Positions 44,526 to 56,767 of a DNA stretch of 64,000 nt are shown in pieces (position 1 is the first letter of the stretch; the number at the start of each line of letters is the position of its first letter). The position numbers and the translations under genes are program-made. The notes under the pieces were generated by a model. That model was not told the DNA's origin and ran no database searches. It was given only the letters and a program-made list of their open reading frames with translations. Source of the DNA: Fusarium oxysporum f. sp. lycopersici 4287 (Eukaryota > Ascomycota > Sordariomycetes > Hypocreales > Nectriaceae); the NCBI RefSeq assembly GCF_000149955.1, contig NC_030988.1, positions 2,935,355-2,999,354 of the forward strand, written 5' to 3'.

Positions 44526-45857
44526 ATTATATTATTCCTAATATAAATAAAAGGGCATTTCTATATATATAAGAATAAATTAGATATTAATATAAAGAAA
44601 GTCTTATATACCTTATCCTTAATCTAAAGAGATACTAAAGATTGGTTTAAATTAATCCTTTAAGACTACCTTAAGAATAAAGATAATAAAAATCTTTAGG
44701 ATTAAGAAATATAAAATATCTTTACTAGCTAGGATAATTTTAAATAAGCCCTTAAAGATAACTTTAAAGTAATTAATAAAGAACGATAAGTAGCAGCCGA
44801 ACTATTGGCCTTAAAATAGCATAAGTCTTATACTGCCTACTCTACTAAACTTTAATAGCTTATATCTAAGATAAAATAGGATAATAAAGCCCTTATAGAA
44901 ATCTACTACTAAAGCTTAAAAGAAGATATAAAAGAATAAACTCTATTTAGCCAACTGACTTAATAACTTAACTATATATATTACTATAGTAGTTAAGATC
45001 GATAAATAATAGTATAAATGCTAATAAGAGAAAGCCGCCTATATTAAAAAAAGAAGCGACTTTAACCCTTACTACCTTAATGAATAGAAATAGAATAATA
45101 ATAACTAAGGTAACTCTTATAACTAAAGATAATAATAAAATTAATAATAAGGCAATACTTATTATAGCACCTATATAGGACTAATAATATTAAGAGCTAT
45201 ATAGCCTAATTGGAATGATTAATAAAAATAAGATATATCTAAATATAAATACTATAACTATAACTAAATAAGTTATATAGTAAGAAACTGCCTATAACTA
45301 TAAAAACTATAAAACCTAAACTAAGGTAAATAAACTTTAGGACTTACTAATAATTTTAATCCCTAAATGGTTTAATAAACCTAAATATTAAGAATATATT
45401 ATATAGGATATAATACTACCGCTATAAAAGAAGAATAAAATCTAAACTAGGCTTAGACTTAATATACCGAAAGCTTAGTATAAGAGCTAAAAGACCTATT
45501 TCCTATAAAATAAGAAGTAGAAAAAGAAAGACTATTACCTTTAAATAATAAAGAAATTAATTGCACCTATAGGGAAAGATATACTAAATAGATCTAAGAC
45601 TTAGAATATTAAGAAAAGCAATAATAATACTATAAGGATTAATAAGACTAAATTTAAAATAGCCTTAAATTATAGGCAAAAGAAAGAGAATACTAATAAA
45701 AGAAGTATTATATAAGAAAACTAAGAAAGCTATAAGCACTTAGGATATATAGAGATAGCTATAATATATTAAATAAAATAGCTCTTAAAGATAGAAATAG
45801 AATAACTAAAGAATAAAGATAATACTATAAAAGTTCTATATAGTAACTAAAAGACTT

Positions 45858-46096
45858 TGTCACGGGCTGGGCTCGGTAGGGCAGGTGAACGGGGAACGCT
45901 TCAGGCAGAATACGGTCTATTGCTACGGATAGGCACTGCAGGCAGGTCAGGCTCTATTAACAAGACGTAGCTCGAGGAGCTACAGTTCAGGAACTATCTG
46001 GTCGGTAAACAAAGTCTCTGCGATAACGTATCGCCACGTGATCCGGATCTACCTTGTTAGTGGTCTAGGGTAGGCCAGTCTGGTCGAGCTGTGACA
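45858..46096. repeat. Solo LTR, family 1, lightly decayed, TSD GACTT
   Basis: A 239-bp copy of the young element's LTR with moderate divergence, flanked by GACTT (45853-45857, 46097-46101). Confidence 0.88.
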
Positions 46097-46239
46097 GACT
46101 TATTCTATTACGACCCTCGCGGTTACATCACGTGTACCCCACATTTCCGTCCAATCAAACCCAGGCTCACCCACACCAGCATGAGCTTCCCAAAAGCTCA
46201 CCTATGCACGCGTGAGACTTACCCTATAGCTCACCCAAC

Positions 46240-46339
46240 NNNNNNNNNNNNNNNNNNNNNNNNNNNNNNNNNNNNNNNNNNNNNNNNNNNNNNNNNNNNN
46301 NNNNNNNNNNNNNNNNNNNNNNNNNNNNNNNNNNNNNNN
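46240..46339. other. Assembly gap (100 N)
   Basis: One hundred undetermined bases, a conventional gap size; true length unknown. Confidence 0.99.
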
Positions 46340-48387
46340 GCCTTTCATCAAAGCTCACTTATGCAGAAGTGAACCCTTATATATATATACATTCATTTAG
46401 TATTAGATAGAACTTAGCTCACCAGCTATCAATAAGACTTCTTTACCTAAATACGCCTAACACACTCTATTCACTATTAAGAAACGTAATACTTCGCATC
46501 GCTCAGCATTATGCCCTACAACTCTGCCAACATAAACCTAGAACGGTCTAGTTTATTACCTTAGGAACCCCAACCGTTATATATTCCTAACTAAAGAAGA
46601 AGTATTAATACCTTAATATAAAGCTATAACTACTAACTAATAGAGGGAATTAAAGAGATAATAGAATAAATAATACTAAAAGACGGAAGAAGGTTAGAAA
46701 AGAGTATAAAAAGCATATAAGAGATATATAAAGTAAAGGAAGAACGCTTAGACCCTAGGAGTTATAATTACTCCTATATTATTACTATAATTATTAAATA
46801 AACTAGATAATTAGGTATAATTATAAAAAATAGTTAATTAGTAACTTAATAATATTCCTATTAAAACTATAATTTAATAGAAAGAAGAATTTATACTTAA
46901 AGAATACAAAGCAGTATATAAAATACATATAGTCTAATAATAACACTCCTAAAGTATAAAATATAGAGGTAATATAATAAAAGTAACTGCTAGGTACCTA
47001 TAAAAGAGGGATAAAGAACTTAAGAATAAATAGAAATAAGAATATTAACCCTTATACGATAAATAAGGATTATATACTTATATCAATAAGGAAGATATAT
47101 ATATCTAAAGTGTAAAGGAATATATAGACACTATAGAAATAGAAAATATATATATTAAAGCCTATTATATAAATAAGGCCCTAAACCTATATTATAAGGA
47201 ACCTAAGTTTAATATTAAAGATAATATTAGAACTATACCTATATATCCTTAATATAATAAAATCTTATAGGTATCCTATAGATACTAGTAATATAAAATA
47301 TACCTTAAAAGTAAAAAGGATAATAATTACTTTCCTATTATTATCCTAGGAATACCTAATAGTAGACCCTATATACCTAAAGAAATAATAAGATACTTAA
47401 TATATAATTAATATAAATTACTTAAAGTAATAAAGCTATAATTTAACCTAGCCTATTATTAAAATTAGTAAAAAGATTAAAAAACTATTAAGGCAGTTTA
47501 ATAGAGTATATAAGCTATTAAAAAGGCTAATAAAGAGTTTAAAGAACTTATAAATGGAAAATATAACTACCTAATAAGGGCAGAAGAACCAGAAGATATA
47601 GAAGAACTAACCTAATAATTTAAAGAAATATCTTAAGGTATCCACCAGGGGTTTAAAAATATTTACTTTAAATAAATAGAAGATAACTTAGGAAAAGATA
47701 AATATTATCTATAATAGAGCTATAGATAAGTAAAGTATACAGTTAAGAATAACTTAAACTATTAAGTGCTTTAAGAGCTATATAAAGCGATAAGCTTAAA
47801 TGCCTAATATTATAAGTTTAGATTAAGGGGAGATAGCTAAATATATAGATCGATTATAGAGTATAATAAAACTTTATTAATCCTAGACTAATTATAAAGC
47901 TAGGGATTCTATAGAAAAGAAAATAAAATCCTTACCTACTAATTAATATAGAAAAATAGCTATTTAACTATAATAATAGGATTATAAATTAAGAGACTAA
48001 TTATCTTAAGATCTATACCCTAGATAAGAATTAAGGAATTAGTATTAATATCATACTATTAAGAGAAAGTAGTAATATTCTCTTAGGAATATTATAGCTT
48101 AAAAGTATAAACCTAAATATTAATTAGATAACCGGCTAAGTTTTTATCTTAAAAACTTCAAATAATAATATAAAAACAATTATAATAAATAATAAGAGAT
48201 CTTAAACCCAGACTATAAAAAGAAGCAATAAGGGTAAATATAAGGTAAAGAACTTACTAACTTTAGAAGAAATATAAAAATAGTATATAATAGGTAAAAA
48301 ACAATAGATCCTAAGCATTCTTTTTAAGTAAGATATTAAAGAACTAAGCTAGGACTAACTGCATAATATACCGAAAGAATACTAAAT

Positions 48388-48574
48388 NNNNNNNNNNNNN
48401 NNNNNNNNNNNNNNNNNNNNNNNNNNNNNNNNNNNNNNNNNNNNNNNNNNNNNNNNNNNNNNNNNNNNNNNNNNNNNNNNNNNNNNNNNNNNNNNNNNNN
48501 NNNNNNNNNNNNNNNNNNNNNNNNNNNNNNNNNNNNNNNNNNNNNNNNNNNNNNNNNNNNNNNNNNNNNNNNNN
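48388..48574. other. Assembly gap (187 N)
   Basis: Undetermined bases inside the decayed retroelement. Confidence 0.99.
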
Positions 48575-49711
48575 AGAATTATAAGAATATATAGATAATA
48601 GTCTAATAAAGGGATATATCTAACTATCTATCTTATTAGTAGGAGTACCTATAATATTTATACCTAAGAAAAATAGAAAGTTATAACTAGTTATTAACTA
48701 CTAAGAATTAAATACACTTATAGTTAAGGATAAAATATTACTTCTATTAATTATAAAACTAAAAGATTAACTATAAGGAAAATAGATCTTTATCGCTTTA
48801 GACCTTAAAGGCGCCTATAACCTTATATAAATTAAAGAAGGAGATAAATAGAAGACGGCATTCTATATTAAGTTTAAACTCTTTAAGTATTTAATAATGC
48901 CTTTTAGTCTTATTAATATACCTATAATATTCTAGTGGATAATTAACTATATTTTATAGTAGTACCTTAATATCTTTATAGTATACTACCTAAATAATAT
49001 CCTAATTTTCTTAGATAATAAAGAAGACTATAGGGAATATATCTATAAGGTCTTATAGCTACTATAGAATACTAAGCTATTAATTAAACTAGAGAAAAGT
49101 TACTTTTACATTTAAGAAGTAGACTTCTTAGGGTATACTATTATGCCAAAAGAAATATATATAAAAAAGAAAAAAATCTCTACTATAGCTAATTAAAAAG
49201 TCCCTAATAATATTAAAAAAACATAAGCCTTTTTAGGTTTTACTAATTACTACTGATAATTTATTAAAGACTTTAGTAAAATTATAAATCTACTTATAGA
49301 GTTAACTAAAAAAGATAAACCCTTTAAATAGAATAATAAGGTATAATAAGTATTTAAATAGCTTAAAGAAGCTATCCTTAGTAAACTAATTCTAATAATA
49401 TTTAACCTAAATAAAGAAATTAAGCTAGAAATAAATATATCTAACTTTACTTTAGGAGGATAGATTAAATAATATAATAATAACGGCAAACTATACCCTA
49501 TTATATTCTATTTATATAAATTGCATAAAGCTAAACTTAACTACCCTATATATAATAAAGAATTCTTAGTAATTTTTAACTACTTTAAAGAATTTTAATA
49601 CTACCTTATAGGAAGTAAGTACTAAATTAAAGTCTATATAAATTATTAGAATATTATATACTTTACTATAATATAAGAATTAAATAAGCGATAGATATAA
49701 TATACTAAATA

Positions 49712-49952
49712 TGTCACGGGTCAGGCTCGGGAATACAGGTGAACAGGGAACGCTTTAGGCGGATAGGTTCTATTGCTACGGATAGGCACTGCCGGCAGGT
49801 CAGGCTCTATTGACAAGACGTAGCTCGAGGAGCTACGTTCGGGAGCTATCTGGCGGTCGGTCAAGATCTTCTGCGATAACGTATCGCCACGTGACTGAGA
49901 TCCACTTGGCCTATCGGTCTAGGGTAACCTGGTCTGGTCTTACGCTGTGACA
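49712..49952 (-). repeat. 3' LTR of the young gypsy element
   Basis: 241 bp; contains the near-palindrome CGTAGCTCGAGGAGCTACG and a CACGTG box. Preceded on the coding strand by the polypurine tract. Confidence 0.93.
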
Positions 49953-50009
49953 GTATCCCCCTCTCTAGCATCGAGCTCTGTCGAGATGGGCACTCCGTGG
50001 TCTCATCCA

Positions 50010-53000
50010 TCAGGCCCTTTTCTGCGGTCCCGGCTTATCGGGATACCTCCTGTGGAAGTTGGCTACGACCTCAGCAGCGTTATCCACGTAGTCGGCAGGG
50101 ACTTCAGTTGGGTCGGTGTATCCTGCCCATTTCACTATGTACTTCAGTCTGGGGCGGCCTCCACGGCCGCGGCGATCCCAACGGGAATCGAGGATATCTT
50201 CCACTTCCCACTCTTCCACTCCTTCGACCTCGATAGGCGGCGGCGGGTCTGGGTTCTGGCCTGGCAAGGGGTTGGTGGCGGCGGGTCTGAGCAGGTTCGT
50301 GTGAAACACCGGGTGTATCTTCATGCTCGCAGGCAGATCTAACCGGTAGGTATATGGGGAGATGACCTTTGTGATCTTAAGGGGACCGATGTTCTTCCAG
50401 TCTAGCTTCTTCTGTGGCCTCAAGGTCTTGATATTCCGGGCATCGAGCCAGACATAGTCGCCTTCTCGATAGCATCTGGCGGGTCTTCTATGACGGTTCG
50501 CCTGGTCTTCGTAACGGGCTTGTGCGGCTATGCTCTCGGAGCGTAAGTACTCTAGTATCTCGTTCATCGTCTGTGCGAACTGTTCCGCATCTCTCGTGGC
50601 AGGGGTTCCTCTGACTGTGATAGTAGGCTCAAAGCCCATCCGGGGGTTAAATCCATAGTTCGCGAAGAACGGGGATATCCTAGTGGTCTCAGACTTTAAT
50701 GAGTTCGCTGCGAACTCGGCCAGGGGGAGCCATCGGCTCCAGTCGTCTTGCAGGTATGACACATAGGTTCTCAGGTACTGCTCTAGTATGGCATTTAGCC
50801 GCTCGGTCTGTCCATCGGTTTCGGGGTGATATGCGGTTGATAGAAGGGCGTTGATGGATAGCTGTTGGTTAAGCTTCTTCCAGAATTCAGCCACAAACTG
50901 AGGTCCTCGATCAGATACTATAGTCTGTGGAAGGCCATGTAGCTTCCACACTTCCTTTAGGTAATATCGGGCGGTATCTTCGGCATCACAGGTTCCCTTG
51001 CAGGCTATAATATGTCTCATCTTCGTAAGTCGGCAGGCTATGATCAGGATAGCATCGTTCCCTTCGCTAGGTGGCAGGTGGGTTATAAAGTCCATTGATA
51101 GGTGCTGCCAAGCTCGCTCTGGCACGGGCAGGGGCTTTAGGACTCCTTGTCTTGCATCTCGGGCGGGATTCGATCTTCGGCAGGTGTGACAATTCTTAAC
51201 CCATCGTTCTACATAAGATAGCATTCCAGGCCAGTAGTAGTCGCGTGAGAGTAGGTCATAAGTGCGGGCGCGGCCTGGGTGGCCTGCTATGGGGTGTTCG
51301 TGACTTGCTTTCAGCAGGGCAGCCTTCAGGGGGTTGTGGTCTGGAATATAAACGCGGTCTCGATAGAGTAGTCGGCCTTGTACGATAGTGCACTCGGCCA
51401 GGGTGATCTTCGGGTGGCGCTGGGCGCCTTCTCTTACGGCCTGCAGTATTGACTGTAGGTCGTCGTCGGTCTGGTAACCCTCTTCTAATAGGCGGTCGAT
51501 ATCCCCCGGCAAGTCTATGGAAGGACTTGGTTCTGCTGGGGCTGCAGGTATTTGTAGGTGCGGCTGGCGTATACGGGCCCTCTGAACCTTCAAGGGTGGA
51601 AGCTGCCAATTCTCTTTCTTTAGGATTACCTGGCTCTGATGCGCCAGGCGCTCATCCCCCTCCTGAGGCAGGTCTTCTGACCTCCTGGTCAGAGCATCGG
51701 GCTTAACTCCTTGCTTTCCGGGTCGATAGCTAATTTGAAAATTAAAACGAGATAGGAACTCGGACCAACGGGCTTGTCTTCGGTTCAGTAGCTTCGTTGT
51801 CGTAAAGTACTCTAGGTTCTTGTGGTCTGTGATCACCTTGATCGGCGAGGGTGCGCCCTCTAGTTCGGGTCTCCATTCCTCAAAACAGCGGATAATTGCC
51901 ATCAGTTCCTTATCATATATCTCGTAGTTACACTCGGTGGCTGTGTGTTTCTTTGAGAAGAAGGCTACCGGGTGTAGCCTTCCTTCGTCGTCATATTGCG
52001 ATAGCACTCCCGCCGAGACGTAGTCAGAGGCATCGGTCTCAAGGATTACATCTCTGGTCCAGTCAAACGGGCGTAGGATCGGGGCTGTTGTAAAGGCTTC
52101 CTTCAGCTTTAGGAAAGCTTTCTCGCAGGCATCATCCCATACGAAGGGCACGTCCTTCTTCGTCAGTCTGTTCAAGGGTGCCGTGAGCTTTGAGAAGTCA
52201 CGGATGAACCTCCTATAGAAGTTCCCGAAGCCGATAAAGGCTTGCACATCTGTCAGGCAGGTCGGTGTCTTCCAGTTCTTGACCGTCTCGACTTTCAAAG
52301 GGTCCATTCTAATCCCTTCCTGGCCCACGATTAGGCCTAGGAACTTCGTCTCCTTAACTAGGAATTCGCATTTAGCAGGATTGGCATAGAGCCCTGCGGC
52401 TCGGAGCTTCTGGAGCACCAGCTTAAGGTGCTCTATATGTTCCTCTCGGGTTCGGCTGTATATCAGGATATCATCTAGGTAGGCTGTACAGAATATATCT
52501 AGGTGTTCTCTTAGGGCGTCGTTGATATAACGTTGGAAGGTTGCAGGGGCTCCTGTTAGTCCGAAGGGCATGACTAGGGATTCGTATAATCCAAAGCGTG
52601 TTCGGAAGGCTGTGAGATATTCTTCGCCCTTCCTTATTCGGAGGTTATTAAAGGCAGATACGATGTCTATACGGGAGAAGTACTTCATGCCGGATAGGTT
52701 GTTTAGGGACTCTTTGATCAGGGGCAGCGGGTAGCGGTCCTTGACTGTGATGTTGTTTAGGGCTCTGTAGTCCACGCAGAATCGAAGTCCGCCGCCGGGT
52801 TTCTTTACAAAAAGTACTGGCGACGCGACAGGCGAAGAGCTAGGTCGGATAAATCCCTTGCGTAGGTTCTCCCTAAGCCACTCTCGTAGGGCTCTCAGCT
52901 CCTCACGAGACATTCCATATAGTGGCCCAAAGGGTAGCTTCCCTCCAGGTACCAGTTCGATGTGGTGGTCTCCGGATCGGTGCGGGGGTAGCTTCTCGGC

Positions 53001-53804
53001 TTCCTTAGGCGAGAAGACGTCTTGGAATTCTTGTAATTCCTCGGGCAACTGGAAATCTTCGGTCTTATCCTGTAGTCCTCGGTCAATCTGTTCGAGTGTG
53101 ATGGTGTAGAAGCGGCAGCTTGGTCTCTGGCTGTATAATCGGACAGCCTTTAGGGATATAGGGAGGATATCCTTCTTCCTTAGGTTCTTAGGGATGCTCT
53201 GTTCTAGTTGGCGGAGGAATTTCTTTGGGATGGTCTGTAGGGCTTTGATTTTTGTAGGTTTAGCTGGCGTATTACAGAACTTCTGGCAGTATGGGCTATT
53301 AAAGGTGAAGGTGTGGGTTGCGAAGCCCACCTGGGGGTCATGCTGTTTTAGCCAGGGCATCCCTAGGACTATGGGATAGCTGGCTAGCCGGGTGACGTAG
53401 AATAGCATACTCTTCTGGAAATGGTCTGCGATCCGGAGTCCGGCACGGACATAGTGGGTAATCTGCCCACTCTCGGCGGGTCGGCCGTCGAAGACCTCTA
53501 TCTCGAATGGTCTCTTTAGGGGGTAAAGCTGTAAGTTCTGGGACTTTGCCCAGCTTTCATCGATAAATCCTTTCCCTTCCGCCCCGCTGTCGGTCATGGC
53601 GTAGGAGGGTATAGGGTCTTTCCCAGTCGGTATTAGGTTAGCTGGTAGAATCATCAGGTTAGAACGTTGGTTCCCTTCGTCTTCGATAGGGATCCCATGG
53701 ACGGCGGCAGTAGATAGTCTGATCTTCAGTGCGGGTATTGGAGAGGCGAGAGCCTGTCGCCGACTTAGGACAGGCTTGCCCCGTTTTCCTGATGGATTTG
53801 CGAG
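50010..53804 (-). CDS. pol: Gypsy Pol polyprotein with C-terminal chromodomain
   Basis: The first Met of this frame is at 53654, but the frame is open from 53804 and overlaps gag by 40 nt in the -1 frame, so production as a Gag-Pol fusion by -1 frameshifting is likely; I could not name a classical slippery heptamer. Domains in order: aspartic protease (TDSGAEGKG), reverse transcriptase (CVDYRALN, catalytic YLDDIL), RNase H (ETDASDY), integrase with HHCC finger (H..HPIAGH...CHTCRRS) and DDE core ([16 protein letters not shown], Glu in TDGQTERLN), then a chromodomain over the last 73 residues (WEVEDILD...YIVKWAGY). The usual TWEP of chromodomains reads TEVP. The chromodomain in related elements steers integration to methylated histone H3; targeting here is inferred. 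Confidence 0.95.
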   Translation of the reverse strand, partial: LANPSGKRGKPVLSRRQALASPIPALKIRLSTAAVHGIPIEDEGNQRSNLMILPANLIPTGKDPIPSYAMTDSGAEGKGFIDESWAKSQNLQLYPLKRPFEIEVFDGRPAESGQITHYVRAGLRIADHFQKSMLFYVTRLASYPIVLGMPWLKQHDPQVGFATHTFTFNSPYCQKFCNTPAKPTKIKALQTIPKKFLRQLEQSIPKNLRKKDILPISLKAVRLYSQRPSCRFYTITLEQIDRGLQDKTEDFQLPEELQEFQDVFSPKEAEKLPPHRSGDHHIELVPGGKLPFGPLYGMSREELRALREWLRENLRKGFIRPSSSPVASPVLFVKKPGGGLRFCVDYRALNNITVKDRYPLPLIKESLNNLSGMKYFSRIDIVSAFNNLRIRKGEEYLTAFRTRFGLYESLVMPFGLTGAPATFQRYINDALREHLDIFCTAYLDDILIYSRTREEHIEHLKLVLQKLRAAGLYANPAKCEFLVKETKFLGLIVGQEGIRMDPLKVETVKNWKTPTCLTDVQAFIGFGNFYRRFIRDFSKLTAPLNRLTKKDVPFVWDDACEKAFLKLKEAFTTAPILRPFDWTRDVILETDASDYVSAGVLSQYDDEGRLHPVAFFSKKHTATECNYEIYDKELMAIIRCFEEWRPELEGAPSPIKVITDHKNLEYFTTTKLLNRRQARWSEFLSRFNFQISYRPGKQGVKPDALTRRSEDLPQEGDERLAHQSQVILKKENWQLPPLKVQRARIRQPHLQIPAAPAEPSPSIDLPGDIDRLLEEGYQTDDDLQSILQAVREGAQRHPKITLAECTIVQGRLLYRDRVYIPDHNPLKAALLKASHEHPIAGHPGRARTYDLLSRDYYWPGMLSYVERWVKNCHTCRRSNPARDARQGVLKPLPVPERAWQHLSMDFITHLPPSEGNDAILIIACRLTKMRHIIACKGTCDAEDTARYYLKEVWKLHGLPQTIVSDRGPQFVAEFWKKLNQQLSINALLSTAYHPETDGQTERLNAILEQYLRTYVSYLQDDWSRWLPLAEFAANSLKSETTRISPFFANYGFNPRMGFEPTITVRGTPATRDAEQFAQTMNEILEYLRSESIAAQARYEDQANRHRRPARCYREGDYVWLDARNIKTLRPQKKLDWKNIGPLKITKVISPYTYRLDLPASMKIHPVFHTNLLRPAATNPLPGQNPDPPPPIEVEGVEEWEVEDILDSRWDRRGRGGRPRLKYIVKWAGYTDPTEVPADYVDNAAEVVANFHRRYPDKPGPQKRA

Positions 53805-55174
53805 TTACGGGAGTCAGATCGGCTAGAGGTCGGGGACTTAGGAGACTCCTGACGGCTGGGGTGGCGCGGACTATAGGTGATAGCGGCATGTCGGAACTTG
53901 GCTGGGCCGGTATCTGGTTCAGGGCAGTCGCGGATATAGTGAGTAGATGAGCCACAACGGAAGCATTGGTTGTTTTCCCGACGATAGCTGGGGCGCTGGT
54001 AGCGGCGTTGGTTGCTTAGGTCCATAGGGTCGCCTGAGGGCTGGGCTCTCTCTGGGGGGCTACGGCCCCTTTGAGGTGAGGGAGACTTCCTTTCCTGTCG
54101 TGTGGTCTGGATATAGGTAGGTCTAACATAAGCTGTGGTAGTCGGTTTCCTGGAGATATAGGGTCGGGTCCTCTCGCGGTGTTCTTGCAGGCGGATATCT
54201 AGTCCTCGGAAGTGGGATACGAGGGTGTGGTAGCTGTAATCGGCAGGCGGGTTATGGAGGAGCATTTCTGATAGTTCCTTCGAGACGGCCTTCTCTAGGA
54301 AGGGGGCCAGGGCGTCACCTTCTATGCCGCCTTCTAAGGCTAGGCTCTGGAACTCTGCATGGAAGGAGAAGAAGTCTCTATTGCCTTGTCGAAGGGTGTC
54401 TAGCTTTCTTCGTGCAGTTCGGGCTGCATTAGGGTCTCCATAGGCACCCTGCAGGATATCTAGGATATCAGTATAGTCAGGTAGGCGGCAAATTCCATGA
54501 CGAATATACGGCTGTATGAGTTTATAGGCATCATCATTCAGCCGGCTGTTCACATAGCCCATACGACTGATAGGGGTTGGATAGCGGTCTCGGTTCAGGC
54601 TTAGCTTCTCAGTGACGGCGTCACAGAAGCGTCGTAGGTCGGCGCGGGTTGCTTTAAACTTATCAGGGTCGGGGATTCGTTCTGAAAGCTGGGCGGAGGC
54701 GGCAGATTGTGTAGCAGGAGGTGAAGGCGTTTCCATAGTCTCAGCTATTTGTGCCTTAGCATCAGGGTCAGATGTGACGGGTGTCAGGGTTGCTACAGTA
54801 GGGAGTCGGGCGGCCACGGCTTGACGGGCTTCCTCTTGAGCCTTATAGGCCTTGCCCTGGGCTATCTCTAGTTCCTTCTCCTTCTTATCCAGTCGGTCCT
54901 CTATCCATGACTTCTGCATCATCGCTGCGGACTTCTCGACTTGCATTGTCTGTATTATATTCTGGAGGTTTAGAATTTCCTCCTGCTGGGCTTCGACTTG
55001 GACTTGAAGCTCTATAAGCTTCCGATCAGTAGCGGTTTGACCTTCTTCTTGCGCTGCCATCCAGGCATAGGCTTCACTTAGGTACTGATACCATCTATCG
55101 GGGTCTTTCGCGTATTGCGCCTCATATTCGGCGCGGTTCCCTGGGATAGCCGGGGGAATCGGGTGGGTAGGCAT
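53765..55174 (-). CDS. gag: Gypsy Gag
   Basis: A 469-codon frame starting 35 bp inside the 5' LTR border. A coiled-coil-like, Glu/Gln-rich segment (about residues 45-110) precedes the capsid-like core ([16 protein letters not shown]...[12 protein letters not shown]) and one zinc knuckle [14 protein letters not shown] (CX2CX4HX4C) near residue 415. It packages the element RNA in cytoplasmic particles. The stop at 53765-53767 lies inside the overlap with pol. Confidence 0.93.
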   Translation of the reverse strand: MPTHPIPPAIPGNRAEYEAQYAKDPDRWYQYLSEAYAWMAAQEEGQTATDRKLIELQVQVEAQQEEILNLQNIIQTMQVEKSAAMMQKSWIEDRLDKKEKELEIAQGKAYKAQEEARQAVAARLPTVATLTPVTSDPDAKAQIAETMETPSPPATQSAASAQLSERIPDPDKFKATRADLRRFCDAVTEKLSLNRDRYPTPISRMGYVNSRLNDDAYKLIQPYIRHGICRLPDYTDILDILQGAYGDPNAARTARRKLDTLRQGNRDFFSFHAEFQSLALEGGIEGDALAPFLEKAVSKELSEMLLHNPPADYSYHTLVSHFRGLDIRLQEHRERTRPYISRKPTTTAYVRPTYIQTTRQERKSPSPQRGRSPPERAQPSGDPMDLSNQRRYQRPSYRRENNQCFRCGSSTHYIRDCPEPDTGPAKFRHAAITYSPRHPSRQESPKSPTSSRSDSRNSQIHQENGASLS

Positions 55175-55208
55175 TGCGTTCAGCGTCCAAAGGGGAGGAG
55201 CTACGTAG

Positions 55209-55449
55209 TGTCACGGGTCAGGCTCGGGAATACAGGTGAACAGGGAACGCTTTAGGCGGATAGGTTCTATTGCTACGGATAGGCACTGCCGGCAGGTCAG
55301 GCTCTATTGACAAGACGTAGCTCGAGGAGCTACGTTCGGGAGCTATCTGGCGGTCGGTCAAGATCTTCTGCGATAACGTATCGCCACGTGACTGAGATCC
55401 ACTTGGCCTATCGGTCTAGGGTAACCTGGTCTGGTCTTACGCTGTGACA
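55209..55449 (-). repeat. 5' LTR of the young gypsy element
   Basis: Apparently identical to 49712-49952. Directly inside it, the coding strand reads CTACGTAGCTCCTC, which is not an evident tRNA primer site but is partly complementary to CGAGCTACGT within the LTR, so self-priming is possible. Confidence 0.93.
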
Positions 55450-55454
55450 AAATA

Positions 55455-56056
55455 CCTATATAAGTTTAATTCTATTATTATTTACCGTAAGGGATTAAAT
55501 AATAAAAGAGCTAATACAATTAGCTAATAATTAGACTTTAATATAGGAACTATTAAAGCTAAAGAATAACTCCTTAAATAGATACTAGAGGGAGGGTATA
55601 AATTTATATAATAAGTATAGACATTAGGACTTATAATAAAATAAGCAGGAGTTATTACAAATTAAAATAAGGACTTCACCAAGGAAATCCGCAAATTAAT
55701 GCAATATATATAAGGATATAAAGTACCTATAGGAGTCTTTAGTATACCCTAAGGCGCAATATATAATAGAAAGCTCTAGGTATCTATAGGATTTCCTTCT
55801 TCTATTTCTTCTATACCTTTACTATCTCTCTTACCTTCCTTATATCTATATCTCTCTCTCTACCTTCTTTATAGCTATATCCCTCTCTCTCTTACTATTC
55901 CGTCTATATCGGCTAGTATTTCTTTACTTTATCCTCTCTTTTATTTCCTTATAATCTCTTTACTCTTTTTATACTCTTTATTCCCTTCTTACTTCCTTTT
56001 ACTTATTTCTCTAGAAAAATCTCCCCTCCTTATAAGCTGTATATAGCTAGAAGTAA
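55455..56056. mobile_element. Continuation of the RIP-decayed gypsy relic
   Basis: AT-rich, no open frames; the sequence resumes after the second AAATA. A long pyrimidine-rich stretch (about 55790-56030) follows. No closing LTR was identified. Confidence 0.5.
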
Positions 56057-56107
56057 AGCAAGCTGGCAGAGATAGCTTAGATAGTTAATACTAACCCTAT
56101 CCTAACC
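56057..56107 (-). repeat. Telomere-like motif, right inverted copy
   Basis: It contains AACCCTATCCTAACCCTAAG; its reverse complement matches the stretch starting at 42884 for about 50 bp with few mismatches. Confidence 0.75.
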
Positions 56108-56767
56108 CTAAGCAATAGTAACACTATGAACTGAATAATTTCCAAGACTGGTCCTCTTATAAGAACTCCCCCTCTTTTGTTTATTTTTTAATATTAAACT
56201 TTCTTTTTCCTACTGGTTGGTAATAGTAAAAATGCAACCGCTATATCTCTATATGGCAAATAAAATCATACCCTGATTGGGTGCTTTTTATAGGCAACCC
56301 TTATTAACTGGCGAACATAAAAACTAAAGTCTACGATAAGTCCGAATGATTTAGCCATAAATAATAGCGCCTCGACGAAACAAAACTTACCATTATAATC
56401 GCAAGGTTGAGCTTTACATTTATGCATTTTTTCATGTCTTTTCTATTATCACTGGGACGTAGACGCGGCTACCTTATGTTATGTTAGCGCCATTTTATTT
56501 CTTACTAAAAATAATTCGTTAATTGCTAAGCGATGTAGGGGATACCGTCAGGGTTAAGTGCACGGACCATAGAAAATCATATTGGATAAGTAGTAACCTC
56601 CTAGCCTAGATCTGCTCTAGCACATACTTCCCCTTCTTCACTACTATACATTCTTACTTATTTACCTATCACGCCTACCGTATAACTAAGTTCTATATTT
56701 AATCTCGAGTTTAATATCTATTTTTATTTTTATCCCCATTCTTATTATTCTCATTCATCCAATATAG
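56108..56767. other. Intergenic stretch
   Basis: No gene is supported. It includes the region (about 56480-56560) that resembles 2990-3075. Confidence 0.35.

Larger units (their letters stand above)
43388..49706 (+). mobile_element. RIP-decayed Ty3/gypsy relic(s)
   Basis: Very AT-rich sequence with stops in all frames. Two long diverged direct repeats (about 43388-44052, heavily decayed and split by a solo LTR, and about 46102-46586, less decayed and containing an N gap) look like the LTRs of an old element. At 48780-48960 a plus-strand frame still resembles gypsy reverse transcriptase (ALDLKGAYNLI..., FK.FKYLIMPF) with TAG/TAA at former Gln/Trp codons, the RIP signature. The relic resumes after 55454, beyond the nested young element. 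Boundaries are approximate. Confidence 0.65.
49712..55449 (-). mobile_element. Full-length Ty3/gypsy chromovirus-type LTR retrotransposon
   Basis: A 5738-bp element with two 241-bp LTRs (49712-49952 and 55209-55449) that I read as identical, each TGTCAC...GTGACA, and a 5-bp target duplication AAATA (49707-49711, 55450-55454). It is inserted in the RIP-decayed gypsy relic. Gag and pol are both on the minus strand and open. A polypurine tract (minus-strand AGAGAGGGGGATA) abuts the downstream LTR at about 49953-49966. Identical LTRs and open frames mean a recent insertion that has escaped RIP. Confidence 0.95.

Noticed and set aside
46091..46372. Frame spanning the first N gap
   Set aside because: Runs through undetermined bases and the edge of a solo LTR.
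49250..49489. Minus-strand 79-codon frame in the AT-rich relic
   Set aside because: Composition is Leu/Ile/Tyr/Ser from AT-rich sequence; the plus strand there is gypsy reverse transcriptase relic.
50010..51200. Plus-strand frames opposite gypsy pol
   Set aside because: Antisense to conserved integrase and chromodomain sequence.
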